From Rhizobium mesosinicum (GTDB lineage: Bacteria; Pseudomonadota; Alphaproteobacteria; Rhizobiales; Rhizobiaceae): DNA of 64,000 bases. Made by a program: the position numbers and the translations under genes. This document shows, piece after piece, positions 1 through 9,339 of the stretch (position 1 is its first letter; the number at the start of each line of letters is the position of its first letter). The notes below the pieces were generated by a model. The model searched no databases. It was not told where the DNA came from and saw nothing but the letters and a program-made list of their open reading frames with translations. Location of the stretch: the NCBI RefSeq assembly GCF_019511345.1, contig NZ_JAEUAK010000003.1:248001-312000 (forward strand). Direction: 5' to 3'.

Positions 1-1158
1 TACCGAAACGTAGAAGATGCCAAGCCAGACGCCGGCGCGACGCCCGTTGATCAGCTCGCCAAGCTTGGGCGTCGGTCTGCGGCCAAGAAGCGGACCGAAG
101 GCTTCGATCCAGGTCAGGAATGGGACAATCTTCAGGAGCTGCGCGAGACCGAAGCCCGTGAGCCAGCCGAATACGAAAAGATAGACGACTGCCGATATGA
201 TACGCGTCTCGGCATCGAGGAAAAGGGACAACGCAAGAAGGGAGACGGAGAGGCCGAGCATCGCGAAGGCCGGCAGCGATCCCAACGTATTCAGCTCGAG
301 CGCGGGGCGGCGCCTGGCGCTATATGTTCCGTAAATTTCGAAGAGATAGGCGGCTATGATCAGCCCAAACAGCACCGCGGCCGACAGGAAAATGGCGCGC
401 GCAAAATCGGGTTCGACGACGGCGGCGATCGCTGCCACCGACAGGAGAAGGACCGCCAGCGTGCTCGATCGGCGAATGAGCTGCGCCTTGCGCATATCGT
501 TGGACAGCAGGAACATCGGAAGCAACTTGTAGCTGACGCCGATCGCCGCAAAGGTCATCCAACCGCCGAGGCCGAAACTCGCATGAAAAGCGACCGCATC
601 CATGCCATAGGCGACGACTTCGGGTGCTTCCACCTCGCCGGAGATCGTCAACGCAAACAGGGCGCCGAAGGCCGTCGTGACGAGCAGGCATCCGATACCG
701 ACGAGAACGATGAGGGAGGCGGCATGCAAGCATCTTCCCCGCCAGAGCAGGGCAGATAAGGATAGCGAGACAGCGGCGATCGAGAGTGAAATCGTGGCGG
801 ACGCCGCAATCATGACCGGGCCGGCTGCAACGGAACCGCGGCTGATCAGGTGAAAGCCCAGCATGAGAAGTGCCGGGCCGGCGACCATGCAGGCAAAAAC
901 GATCGGATCGAAGCGGCTGGCGGATCTGTCACTGCCTGTCAGGACCGGCGCGAACTGAAGCAACGATCCGATCATCAGAAGCAGAAGCCATCCGAGCGTC
1001 ACGGCATGCACGATGGCAAGCGCTCCAGGTTCTGCCACGTCGAGGGAGGGCGTCCAGACGCCTGCTGCCAGCAGGCACTCCGCCAGCAGCAGGTAAGACA
1101 GTGCCGCGCCGAAATACGACATCGTCCACCGCGACAGGGCCGGGCCTACTGGCATCAT
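1..1158 (-). CDS. polytopic haem-copper/NnrS-like membrane protein, 3' end cut by window edge
   Basis: The frame opens at an ATG pair (first ATG at 1158) and stays open to base 1, so about 386 residues are visible and the C-terminus is missing. The protein is almost entirely hydrophobic segments. Histidines lie in the motifs HAVTLGW (near residue 50) and FHASFGLGGWM, and a QLLKIVPFLTW motif lies near the edge; such motifs occur in NnrS-like and cbb3-subunit-I-like proteins found near nor and nir genes. It starts 15 bases after the DUF2249 gene, so the two are probably co-transcribed. A role in nitric oxide tolerance or haem-copper chemistry is inferred only from family resemblance and neighbours. 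Confidence 0.6.
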   Translation of the reverse strand, partial: MMPVGPALSRWTMSYFGAALSYLLLAECLLAAGVWTPSLDVAEPGALAIVHAVTLGWLLLLMIGSLLQFAPVLTGSDRSASRFDPIVFACMVAGPALLMLGFHLISRGSVAAGPVMIAASATISLSIAAVSLSLSALLWRGRCLHAASLIVLVGIGCLLVTTAFGALFALTISGEVEAPEVVAYGMDAVAFHASFGLGGWMTFAAIGVSYKLLPMFLLSNDMRKAQLIRRSSTLAVLLLSVAAIAAVVEPDFARAIFLSAAVLFGLIIAAYLFEIYGTYSARRRPALELNTLGSLPAFAMLGLSVSLLALSLFLDAETRIISAVVYLFVFGWLTGFGLAQLLKIVPFLTWIEAFGPLLGRRPTPKLGELINGRRAGVWLGIFYVSV

Positions 1159-1173
1159 GGCGCGTCCTCGGCG

Positions 1174-1458
1174 CTAATGGCTGCCACAGCAGCAGTCGCA
1201 ACCCGCATCGAGGCGGGTGATCTCCACGCGCCAGACGTCCGGTCCCTGTTCCAGATATTCCCAGGAGAATTTTCCGGGCAGGGCGGTGTCGAGCTGGTAC
1301 TGCAGGGGGCGAGGCTCGTGATCGCTGGTGATATGGAGGCTCTGGCCCGGGGTCAGCGAGTGCAGCGTGCCGAAGATCCGGGGATGGCGCTCGACGGGTG
1401 GCAGAATCCGGACGTCGATATGCGCAATCGCGGCGTGCGTGGCTGGCGCATCTGTCAT
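1174..1458 (-). CDS. DUF2249-type small protein with C-terminal CCCGSH
   Basis: A 94-residue soluble protein. The central part (IDVRILPPVERHPRIF..., then GQSLHITSDHEPRPLQYQL) matches the DUF2249 fold seen in many small proteins beside denitrification genes. It ends in a cysteine-rich CDCCCGSH tail that could bind a metal; this is inference. A GGAA sequence lies about 10 bases before the ATG. It diverges from hemN across a 256-base region holding one FNR-type box. The membrane gene follows after 15 bases. The molecular function is unknown; co-regulation with NO metabolism is likely. Confidence 0.65.
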   Translation of the reverse strand: MTDAPATHAAIAHIDVRILPPVERHPRIFGTLHSLTPGQSLHITSDHEPRPLQYQLDTALPGKFSWEYLEQGPDVWRVEITRLDAGCDCCCGSH

Positions 1459-1641
1459 TATGGCTGTTTCCTTCTGCCGCGGAATGACTAATGACCGGAC
1501 CGCGGCGCATCCCGTGTCGAGGCGGAAGATAGCCGGGGGCAGGCCGGGCGACTTTGACAGCGAGCAAACAGCCAGACGATTGTCGCCGCCGGACCCAGGC
1601 CGCCGCCGAACTTGCTGTTGTCAGCTTTACGAGGGTGGTTG

Positions 1642-1655
1642 TTGATCCAGGACAA
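1642..1655. promoter_or_regulatory. FNR/FixK/NnrR-type box, hemN
   Basis: TTGATCCAGGACAA keeps the TTG-N8-CAA core of the FNR-family site. Its centre is 66.5 bases before the hemN ATG at 1715. A class II site at -41.5 would give a 25-base leader. It could also serve the divergent DUF2249 gene. Confidence 0.7.
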
Positions 1656-1714
1656 GGAAGCTTGCCCCTTCGTCGGCTTATGAACATCATGATAGTCTCA
1701 TGAAGGAAGCCGAA

Positions 1715-3067
1715 ATGTCCGATGCCCTGGTCGCCAAATATGGCGAGGCCCGCCTGCCGCGTTACACCAGCTATCCGACCGCGCCGGCGTTTTCGCCGGT
1801 CGTCGGGCCGGAAGAATATGCGCATGGTCTTTCCGACGTCGCAGCTTCCGGACCCGTCTCCGTGTACCTGCATGTTCCCTTCTGTCGCTCCATGTGCTGG
1901 TATTGCGGCTGTCACACGACGATCACGCGCCAGGATGCGCCCGTGCTGGAGTATCTCGACGTCTTGAGCCAGGAGATCGAACTCGTATCGCAGGCAGCTC
2001 GAAACGAGGTTCCAGTCAAGAATGTTCATTTCGGCGGCGGCACGCCGACGATCATGAAGCCGGACGAATTTTCGAGCCTGATGGACAAGCTCAAGAGCGC
2101 GTTCCAGTTTACGCGTGACTGCAGCGTGGCCGTGGAAATCGACCCGCGGACGCTGTCGAGTGCGATGATTGCTGCTCTTGGCGAGAACGGAGTCGACCGC
2201 GCAAGCCTTGGCGTCCAGAGCTTCGACCCGGTCGTCCAGAAAGCAATCAACCGGATACAGAGCTTCGAGCAGACGCAGGCGGCCGTGACGGGGCTCAGGG
2301 GCTACGGTGTGACGAGCATCAATTTCGACCTCATCTATGGGCTCCCGTATCAGACCATCGAATCCTGCATCGAAACGGTAAGAACGGCTGTCGAGTTGCG
2401 GCCCGAACGTTTCGCAGTCTTCGGATATGCGCATGTGCCGGCCTTCAAGAAGCATCAGCGGCTGATCGATGAAGCAGCGCTGCCCGATGCCGCGCAACGC
2501 AACGAGCAGGCCGAGGCGATTGCACAGGAACTTGAGAGCGCCGGATATGTTCGTGTCGGTCTCGACCATTTTGCATTGCCCGACGATCAGCTCGCGATCG
2601 CCTCGGTTTCGGGAACCTTGCGGCGGAACTTCCAGGGCTACACGACCGATGAATGTGAAACCCTCATCGGGCTCGGCGCGTCGGCGATTGGCCGGCTGCC
2701 TGATGGCTACGTCCAGAACCATGTCGCTCTTGGTCGTTACGCAGAGCGGATCAGCTCGGGACTCCTTGCGACAGCCAAGGGATATAAGCTGACCGATGAA
2801 GACAAATTTCGGGCAAGAGTGATCGAACGGCTGATGTGCGACTTCAAGGTCGATCTCGCAAAGCTTGGGGCGGAGGGCGGCTATGATGCCGGCTTTCTCC
2901 TCGAGCGGAACGACCGGCTGGACAGCCTCGCGTCGGATGGTGTGGTGACGATCGAGAATGGCTGCGTCACCGTCTCGAAGGAGCATCGCTTCATGGTCCG
3001 CGCCGTCGCAGCAGCCTTCGACGCCTACTTCGGTTCCTTCGGCCGGACGCACAGCAAGGCGGCATGA
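1715..3067 (+). CDS. hemN: oxygen-independent coproporphyrinogen III oxidase
   Basis: A 450-residue radical SAM enzyme that converts coproporphyrinogen III to protoporphyrinogen IX without oxygen, supplying haem for low-oxygen respiration. The N-terminal ARLPRYTSYPTAP stretch is typical of HemN. The cluster motif is C57-xxx-C61-xx-C64, followed by G65-C66. An ATG also occurs at 1700, but AAGGA lies just before the ATG at 1715, and the FNR box spacing fits 1715 better. It is alone on the plus strand, converges with norD and shares a terminator with it. The FNR-type box upstream indicates anaerobic or NO-dependent control. Rhizobia often carry other hemN copies; this one belongs with the nor genes. 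Confidence 0.93.
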   Translation: MSDALVAKYGEARLPRYTSYPTAPAFSPVVGPEEYAHGLSDVAASGPVSVYLHVPFCRSMCWYCGCHTTITRQDAPVLEYLDVLSQEIELVSQAARNEVPVKNVHFGGGTPTIMKPDEFSSLMDKLKSAFQFTRDCSVAVEIDPRTLSSAMIAALGENGVDRASLGVQSFDPVVQKAINRIQSFEQTQAAVTGLRGYGVTSINFDLIYGLPYQTIESCIETVRTAVELRPERFAVFGYAHVPAFKKHQRLIDEAALPDAAQRNEQAEAIAQELESAGYVRVGLDHFALPDDQLAIASVSGTLRRNFQGYTTDECETLIGLGASAIGRLPDGYVQNHVALGRYAERISSGLLATAKGYKLTDEDKFRARVIERLMCDFKVDLAKLGAEGGYDAGFLLERNDRLDSLASDGVVTIENGCVTVSKEHRFMVRAVAAAFDAYFGSFGRTHSKAA

Positions 3068-3146
3068 TCTCTTCCTGGCGGCCATATTTCGATAGGCGCG
3101 GGTGGCAACAGCGATATGCCCGCCGGCCATCCCTTCCCTAAATTGG

Positions 3147-3180
3147 AAAACCAGGCTGGAAGCGATTCCGCCTGGTTTCT
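3147..3180. terminator. bidirectional terminator between hemN and norD
   Basis: AAACCAGGC (3148-3156) pairs perfectly with GCCTGGTTT (3170-3178), and the inner GGAA-GCGA-TTCC extends the stem with one bulged T. Each strand continues with a short T-run, as expected between convergent genes. Confidence 0.7.
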
Positions 3181-3210
3181 GCGTGTGAAAAGGCCCGGCT
3201 TTTCGCCTCG

Positions 3211-5097
3211 CTATGCAGTCAAGTTCCGGTAGATCGCCGGCAGTGCGCTCGGCAATTTCGAGATGTTCGATACAAGGGCAAACCCGGACCTGCCGAAGAT
3301 CGCGGGAAGATAGTCGCCGGCGCTGCGGTCGACCGTTACGGCGAAAACCGCTTGGCCCTTCGCACGCGCCTCCATGACGGCCTTGCGGCTGTCTTCGAGG
3401 GCGAAACGACCCTCATAGTGATCGACATCGTTGGGTTTGCCGTCCGTCAGAATAAGCAGCAGCTTCTTTCTCGCGCCGTCGCTTTCCAGCTCTCTGGATA
3501 TATGCCGGATGGCCGCTCCCATGCGTGTGTAATAACCGGGTCTGAGGCTTGCGATGCGGCTGGCGGTCTTGGCTGAGAATGTCTCCCCGAAATCCTTGAT
3601 AGTCTCGACGCGAACCCAGTCGCGCCGGCGTGAGGTGAAAGTCCTGATGGCAAAGCGGTCGCCGCAGGATTGCAGCCCGCGGGCAAGGACGTCGAGCGCC
3701 TGCATTTCCACGTCGAGAACCCTGCGATTGTCGACCCAGGAGTCCGTCGACAAGGAGACGTCGACGAGGATCGAGGTCGCAAGGTCGTGACTGGCGGGGC
3801 GGGCACATCCATAGACGCGCTCGTCCGGCTGGCCGGTGGCGATGAAGTCGATGCGGGAACGGATGGCCGCTTCGAGATCGATCTGCTCCCCGTCCAGTTG
3901 AGCCCTCCGTAGCTCCCGCTTTGGGCGCAGCGTTTCGAACTGGCGCCTGACGTTGCGCACGAGAGCGGCGTCGCTGACGATTGCCTGATCCAACCTGCCG
4001 GAGGGCGAGCCGATCACCACGCGGCAGTGGTCGGCAAGATATAGGCTTTTTCGGAAATCCCATTCCGGATAGGTGAACTCGCCGGCTATCGCCGCCGGGT
4101 CGGCGGCTTCCGGCGAGAGATCCAGATCGAAATGGAATTTGGATTTCGGTCGTTCGCGCGTTTCGCTGAGCGTGATTTCTTCCAACTCGTCAGCCGCCGC
4201 AGGATCATGCTCCTCGCTGTCATCGCTCGGGCGATCGACATTGACCATCTCCGCCATGGCGAGGATTTTCTCGAAGCGGTTCAATATGAAGGGATCGCGC
4301 TTGCGGTCGTCGGCGTCGCGTTTGCGTGTCGCCTCATGCGATGGCCGCGTCTGTTGGTCGTCACCCGCCTGATCAGACGGAAGGTCATGGCGCTCTGACG
4401 CGTTCGTCTCACTGCGGCCCCTGAAATCTGGCCAGATCGGCAAAGGCAGCATCGGCAGATAGCCGGCAGGAGCCGCGGTTACCTTTGGGCGGACGGCGTC
4501 GGGAAGGGAATGGTGCAAGGGAACGGTGAGTGCCAGCTGGGCGAATTCCTCGATCCACCGTTCGGCCTGAGGAAGCGTTCCGCGCCTGCGGCAGCCAAGT
4601 AGCGCCCGGGTGAGCCGCACATAGCGTGCCGTCGTTCCTGGGAATCTCTGGAGGACCAGGGCGGAATTTTCCCGGCCCGTTTCGATCCGCCACAGATCGG
4701 CGAGGGCCGGATCGGCAGGGGATGCCACGCAAGGCGCGGTCGCCACATAGGCAGCCAGCCAGAAGTAAAGATCTCGATTGAGCGAGGGCTCGTCGAAAAG
4801 ATCGACAACGGCAGGCAGATGGATTGCCGTGCCGTCCCAAGTCGGATGGTCAGACCTTTCTTCACCGAGGCCGATGACCTGTCTCAGCCGCAGCCTGTGC
4901 ATCGAGGTTTTCTGCCGGGCTCTCTGGACCTGCAGGGTGGCGTCCCCGCCGAAGGCCCTGAAGCAGACGGCAAGCTGCGGTCTGACCTCGGCAAGGTGAA
5001 CGGCCGCAGCCGGGTGGTGCGGCCATGAACTGGTGTCGCCGACCAGCCGATGCCAGGCGCGGCCTACCGTCTCCTCGAGTTCCAGAAATTCCAGCAT
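3211..5097 (-). CDS. norD: nitric oxide reductase activation protein NorD
   Basis: A 628-residue protein, close to the usual NorD length of about 630. The C-terminal third is a von Willebrand A domain with the metal-site motif D446-x-S448-x-S450 and a later ILTDGKPND strand. Residues about 225-330 are charged and low in complexity, a likely linker. NorD works with the AAA+ protein NorQ to assemble or activate the NorCB enzyme, probably during insertion of non-haem iron; this is family knowledge. It is the last gene of norEFCBQD, 7 bases after norQ. AGGTGA lies before the ATG. Confidence is high because order and motifs agree. Confidence 0.92.
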   Translation of the reverse strand: MLEFLELEETVGRAWHRLVGDTSSWPHHPAAAVHLAEVRPQLAVCFRAFGGDATLQVQRARQKTSMHRLRLRQVIGLGEERSDHPTWDGTAIHLPAVVDLFDEPSLNRDLYFWLAAYVATAPCVASPADPALADLWRIETGRENSALVLQRFPGTTARYVRLTRALLGCRRRGTLPQAERWIEEFAQLALTVPLHHSLPDAVRPKVTAAPAGYLPMLPLPIWPDFRGRSETNASERHDLPSDQAGDDQQTRPSHEATRKRDADDRKRDPFILNRFEKILAMAEMVNVDRPSDDSEEHDPAAADELEEITLSETRERPKSKFHFDLDLSPEAADPAAIAGEFTYPEWDFRKSLYLADHCRVVIGSPSGRLDQAIVSDAALVRNVRRQFETLRPKRELRRAQLDGEQIDLEAAIRSRIDFIATGQPDERVYGCARPASHDLATSILVDVSLSTDSWVDNRRVLDVEMQALDVLARGLQSCGDRFAIRTFTSRRRDWVRVETIKDFGETFSAKTASRIASLRPGYYTRMGAAIRHISRELESDGARKKLLLILTDGKPNDVDHYEGRFALEDSRKAVMEARAKGQAVFAVTVDRSAGDYLPAIFGRSGFALVSNISKLPSALPAIYRNLTA

Positions 5098-5104
5098 GTT
5101 TCAC

Positions 5105-5917
<813 letters not shown>

Positions 5918-5944
5918 CTTTGTTCTCCAGAAAAATGGCCCGCC

Positions 5945-7285
5945 TTATTCGGCGGGCTGGACGACCGGGCTCGGGACGCGTGTCCGTCCGGGGATCAGCA
6001 ACGACCAGATGAACATCAGGGCGCTGATGAACACGAAGATGCCGGAGCCGAGTCGCACCCAGTAGAAGAGAGCGAGCTGATCCTGGACGTCCATGTAGGA
6101 CTGGCCGAGGACCCGCTGCAGGTGCACCTGGATGATGCCGGCGAAAGTAAGCGCGAAGGTCATCACCGACATTGCAGTGCACATGATCCAGAAACTGGCG
6201 ATCGACAGCCATTGATTATAAGGCGCGCGGCCGCGGATCTGCGGGACTGCATAGGCCATTGCCGCGAGATTGAGCATCACATAGGCGCCGAAGAAGGCCA
6301 GGTGCCCGTGGGCTGCGGTGACCTGCGTGCCATGGGTATAGTAGTTGACCGACGAGAGGGTATGCAGGAAACCCCAGACGCCGGCGCCAAAGAAGGCCAT
6401 GACCGAGCAACCGATCGACCAGAGGAGGGCAGCCTGGTTTTCGTGCTTGCGGCCGGCGCGCCAGGTCATGACGAAGGTGAAGACGACCATGGTGAAGAAG
6501 GGCGCCACTTCGAGCGTCGAGAAGAGCGATCCGATCCACTGCCAGTAGCCGGGCGCACCGATCCAGTAATAATGGTGGCCGGTGCCGAGGATGCCGGAAA
6601 ACAGCGCCAGACCGATGATAACGTAGAGCCACTTTTCGACCACTTCCCGGTCGATGCCATTCAGCTTGATCATCAGGAAGGCGAGCACCGACGCCATGAT
6701 CAGCTCCCAGACCCCCTCGACCCACAGATGGACGACATACCACCAGTACATCTTGTCGAGCGCCAGATTGACCGGGTTGTAGAAGGCGAAGAGGAAGAAG
6801 ATCGCGACACCCCACAGGCCGAAGAGCAGGATGTTGGTGATGGTCGTCTTGCGTCCCTTGAGCGCGGTCATGGTGACATTGAAGAGGAACATCAGCGCCA
6901 CGATCACAATCCCGACCTTGATCGCGAAAGGCTGCTCCAGGAACTCGCGGCCCTCATGAATATGGAAGAGATAGCCGACGACGGCGACTGCCGCCGCGAT
7001 CAGGAATATCCAGAACTGCGCGATCGCGATCCTGGTGCTGTAGAGTTCCGTTTCGCATTCTTCCGGCAGCAGGAAATAGGTCGTTCCCATAAAGCCCATC
7101 AGCAGCCAGACGATCAGCGCATTGGTATGGATCATGCGTACGATGTTGAAGGGCAGTTCGACGGATAGCGTGTTGGGCAGCACGTAGATGGTGCCGGCGA
7201 GTACGCCGAACAGGAGCTGGGCCATGAACAGGCCGAGAGCTCCGTAAAAATAGAGCATTGCGACGCTCTGGGTCTTGTACTTCAT
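5945..7285 (-). CDS. norB: nitric oxide reductase large subunit NorB
   Basis: A 446-residue inner-membrane protein with about twelve hydrophobic segments, the normal size for a cytochrome-c-dependent NO reductase large subunit. Conserved histidines are visible in IVRMIHTNALIVWLLMG, YVVHLWVEGVWELIMASV, GTGHHYYWIG and TAAHGHLAFFGAYV, which would hold haem b, haem b3 and the non-haem iron. It reduces NO to N2O using electrons from NorC. The lack of an N-terminal extension separates it from quinol-type qNor. GAGAGGC precedes the ATG, and norC ends 18 bases upstream. Confidence 0.96.
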   Translation of the reverse strand: MKYKTQSVAMLYFYGALGLFMAQLLFGVLAGTIYVLPNTLSVELPFNIVRMIHTNALIVWLLMGFMGTTYFLLPEECETELYSTRIAIAQFWIFLIAAAVAVVGYLFHIHEGREFLEQPFAIKVGIVIVALMFLFNVTMTALKGRKTTITNILLFGLWGVAIFFLFAFYNPVNLALDKMYWWYVVHLWVEGVWELIMASVLAFLMIKLNGIDREVVEKWLYVIIGLALFSGILGTGHHYYWIGAPGYWQWIGSLFSTLEVAPFFTMVVFTFVMTWRAGRKHENQAALLWSIGCSVMAFFGAGVWGFLHTLSSVNYYTHGTQVTAAHGHLAFFGAYVMLNLAAMAYAVPQIRGRAPYNQWLSIASFWIMCTAMSVMTFALTFAGIIQVHLQRVLGQSYMDVQDQLALFYWVRLGSGIFVFISALMFIWSLLIPGRTRVPSPVVQPAE

Positions 7286-7303
7286 TTTTATAGCCTCTCG
7301 CTG

Positions 7304-7756
7304 TCAGCCGGCCTGGTTCGGGGGCCAGTTCTGAGTGTTGGTCTTGCTGACCCATTCAAGGAAATCGGCGAGGTCATCGACCTCCTGGTCCGTCAGGTTG
7401 AACTGCGGCATCTGCCGTCGGCCCTCGATGCCGGAAGGTTGCGCCGCCATCCACGCGTGGAGCGCTTCGCGGGCATTGGCCGGATCCTTGTCGCCACCCC
7501 AGCGGATCCAGACATTCGACAGTTCCGGCGCGAAATAGGCGCCTTCGCCATCGAGCGTGTGGCAGTTGATGCAGGCGTTCTTTTCCCAGATGTGTTTCCC
7601 GCGGGCCACACTTTCCGTCAGCTTGGTCTCATCGGTGGAGACCGTGCGGATGTAATAGTGACTGTGGGCCGTCAGGCCCACGAATATGGCGAAGAAAAAT
7701 GCCGACCCGCCGTAGAACACGTTTCGGGCCGCGGTTTTTGTCAGGCGTTCAGCCAT
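7304..7756 (-). CDS. norC: nitric oxide reductase cytochrome c subunit NorC
   Basis: A 150-residue membrane-anchored c-type cytochrome. One N-terminal membrane anchor (about residues 14-33) is followed by a periplasmic domain with the haem site C62-INC-H66 and a probable axial methionine at M116 (GRRQMPQF). It passes electrons from a periplasmic donor, possibly the pseudoazurin encoded at 11554, to NorB. AAAGGA precedes the ATG. A 219-base gap separates it from norF and contains a 6-bp stem (7804-7819) but no FNR box that I can find, so transcription probably comes from the norE promoter. Confidence 0.96.
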   Translation of the reverse strand: MAERLTKTAARNVFYGGSAFFFAIFVGLTAHSHYYIRTVSTDETKLTESVARGKHIWEKNACINCHTLDGEGAYFAPELSNVWIRWGGDKDPANAREALHAWMAAQPSGIEGRRQMPQFNLTDQEVDDLADFLEWVSKTNTQNWPPNQAG

Positions 7757-7975
7757 TGATCATCCTTTCATGTCAGTGGCGGTGCCGCCGTGACGTCGGA
7801 AATCGAGCCAGCGGGCTCGCTCGAAGGAAATGGCGGAATTCGACCGGGTGCTCTTTGCTCATTCGCAAGCAAGCCGACGAATGTACGAGCGGAATGCGCA
7901 GTGGGGCATGCCAGCAAAGCCGCAGCCACCTGCAGCCTGCGGTGCGCCGAGCTTTTTGGAAAGAGAAGCGAAACG

Positions 7976-8257
7976 TCAGACAGACAATTGCAAGGCGGTG
8001 CGCGCGACAGCAATCAGCAGCACGAATGCCGCCCAGGACCATAAGGCAGCAGTCAAGGGCGTGTTGGCTTCGCGAAGCCCGAGAAAATCCAATACGACAA
8101 GCCGGACCTTGATGACGGCAATCGTTGCGATCATCGCTGCGGCCAAGGCCGACGGTATTCCGTCCGGCAGAGCGCGCGTCAAGACGAACATGCATCCCGT
8201 CAGGGCGAGCAGAAGCAGCAAGGCGCGCGAGCAGTTCGGGTGATCGGAATGCCTCAT
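7976..8257 (-). CDS. norF: NorF-like small membrane protein
   Basis: A 93-residue protein with three hydrophobic segments. The KVRLVVLDFLGLR stretch resembles the COX4/NorF family. The ATG overlaps the norE stop as ATGA, which fixes the start and indicates translational coupling. NorE and NorF form an accessory pair that supports NO reductase activity in other denitrifiers, with mechanism unclear. Longer in-frame extension upstream would lie inside norE and lacks support. The name rests on size, family likeness and position. Confidence 0.85.
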   Translation of the reverse strand: MRHSDHPNCSRALLLLLALTGCMFVLTRALPDGIPSALAAAMIATIAVIKVRLVVLDFLGLREANTPLTAALWSWAAFVLLIAVARTALQLSV

Positions 8258-8796
8258 AACAGATAGATCACCGGAAACATGACGAGCCAGACGATGTCGA
8301 TCACATGCCAGAGCGTCGTGATCAGATGGATGTTCTCGCGGGTCGGAAAGACTGCGACGAGGACGAGGATCATCGATCCGAATGCCACATGCGTCAGATG
8401 AAACCCGGTGATGAGAAGATAGAGCTGCGAGAAGGGATCCCCGGAAAGAAGTGACGCGCCTTCGAACACATATTCCAGGCATTTGAGGCCGGCGAAGACG
8501 ACCCCTCCGAGAGCCGCCAGAAGCAGCATCAAACGCCGGCCAGAGACCGCGCTCTGCTCAGCTGCTCTGGCGGCAAACCAGCCGCTTGCCAGAAGTACGA
8601 TCGTGTTGACGACCGGCAGGGTATGATGAAGCCTCGCCTTGCCGGCTGCGAATGTTTCCGGTTGAAGCGCGGAGGCGACGACGAAGGCCGTCAGCAGGGC
8701 TCCGAAGGCGACGAGTTCGCTCCAGGCAAGGATCCATACCAGCAGATCGCCACTATCGGTATCGCGCGTCTCGCGACTTGAGATTATCGAGGTCAT
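8254..8796 (-). CDS. norE: NorE, cytochrome c oxidase subunit III-like protein
   Basis: A 180-residue membrane protein of the cytochrome oxidase subunit III family. It has about five hydrophobic segments, with GDLLVWILAWSELVAFG near the N-terminus and TGFHLTHVAFGSMIL near the middle, both typical of NorE. It is the first gene of the nor operon. The ribosome site is weak (GAGAAC). A strong FNR-type box at 8896-8909 lies 106 bases upstream by centre, which predicts a leader of about 65 bases. The same box faces a small divergent gene. Its role is probably in stability or activity of NorCB. Confidence 0.9.
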   Translation of the reverse strand: MTSIISSRETRDTDSGDLLVWILAWSELVAFGALLTAFVVASALQPETFAAGKARLHHTLPVVNTIVLLASGWFAARAAEQSAVSGRRLMLLLAALGGVVFAGLKCLEYVFEGASLLSGDPFSQLYLLITGFHLTHVAFGSMILVLVAVFPTRENIHLITTLWHVIDIVWLVMFPVIYLL

Positions 8797-8895
8797 GTTC
8801 TCGAGCGTATGGCGAGGTTGGGCGCCCGTCTTTGTGAAACCGCAAACAGGCGTGTGTCCCCTCCGGACGGGCCGCTCGCCGGGCGGAAATTCTCT

Positions 8896-8909
8896 TTGAT
8901 CGATCTCAA
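8896..8909. promoter_or_regulatory. FNR/FixK/NnrR-type box shared by norE and a small divergent gene
   Basis: TTGATCGATCTCAA, flanked by CT and AG, forms a near-complete FNR palindrome (CTTTGATC ... CTCAAAG). The centre is 55.5 bases before the plus-strand ATG at 8958 and 106 bases before the norE ATG at 8796. It is the best candidate for induction of the nor operon. Confidence 0.8.
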
Positions 8910-8957
8910 AGAAGCGTCTGCCGCTGCTGGCTATCCTGCGCCCGCAAAGGAGACCTT

Positions 8958-9113
8958 ATGAGCGACGCGCAAATCGGACTTTCGATAGCAACACCTGTCA
9001 TCGTGATCTTCGCGATCATGCTTTACCGGATGGGCGTGCTGCAACGGACAGGTGTCGTGACCGCGGTCATCGCCGCGATCGCCATTGCCGCGAGCCTGTT
9101 TCTCCAGAGGTGA
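8958..9113 (+). CDS. 51-residue membrane protein divergent from norE
   Basis: An AAAGGAGA ribosome site at 8946-8952 and an ATG six bases later open a 51-residue frame ending at TGA 9111-9113. The product has two hydrophobic segments (about residues 8-22 and 33-48) joined by a short polar stretch (YRMGVLQRTG). With the FNR-type box at -41.5 the leader would be about 14 bases, ideal for class II activation. I do not recognise the family. The position suggests a low-oxygen or NO-induced small protein that might associate with a membrane oxidoreductase, as CcoQ does; that is inference. Confidence 0.6.
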   Translation: MSDAQIGLSIATPVIVIFAIMLYRMGVLQRTGVVTAVIAAIAIAASLFLQR

Positions 9114-9339
9114 GCGATGACCTGTCCGGCTGGTTAATCTCGAGTCGGCCCAGGATGTGGTCGAGGTGCTGCGGCTCTGCGAGGTCGCCGCTGCCCGCTG
9201 TCCTTCGCCGCGGTCAACTACCGGATCGTTCTTCTGTGGCTTGCGTCGGCATATCGTTTCCGAGCGTCCGGATCGTCAGCCGGATAGACGAGGCATTCAC
9301 GGTCGAGCTCGGCGTGGCGTGATGGGGAAATGCTATGGT

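Noticed and set aside
929..3130. Minus-strand open frame of 733 codons opposite hemN and the DUF2249 gene
   Set aside because: It lies antisense to hemN and carries no recognisable domain; long antisense frames are common in high-GC DNA.
7757..7975. Separate FNR-type promoter for norC in the norF-norC gap
   Set aside because: No TTG-N8-CAA site with good half-sites was found; only a 6-bp stem is visible.
9110..9322. 70-codon frame after the small membrane gene
   Set aside because: It starts with GTG inside the previous stop region, lacks a separate ribosome site and shows no motif. The 226 bases at 9114-9339 hold nothing I can name.
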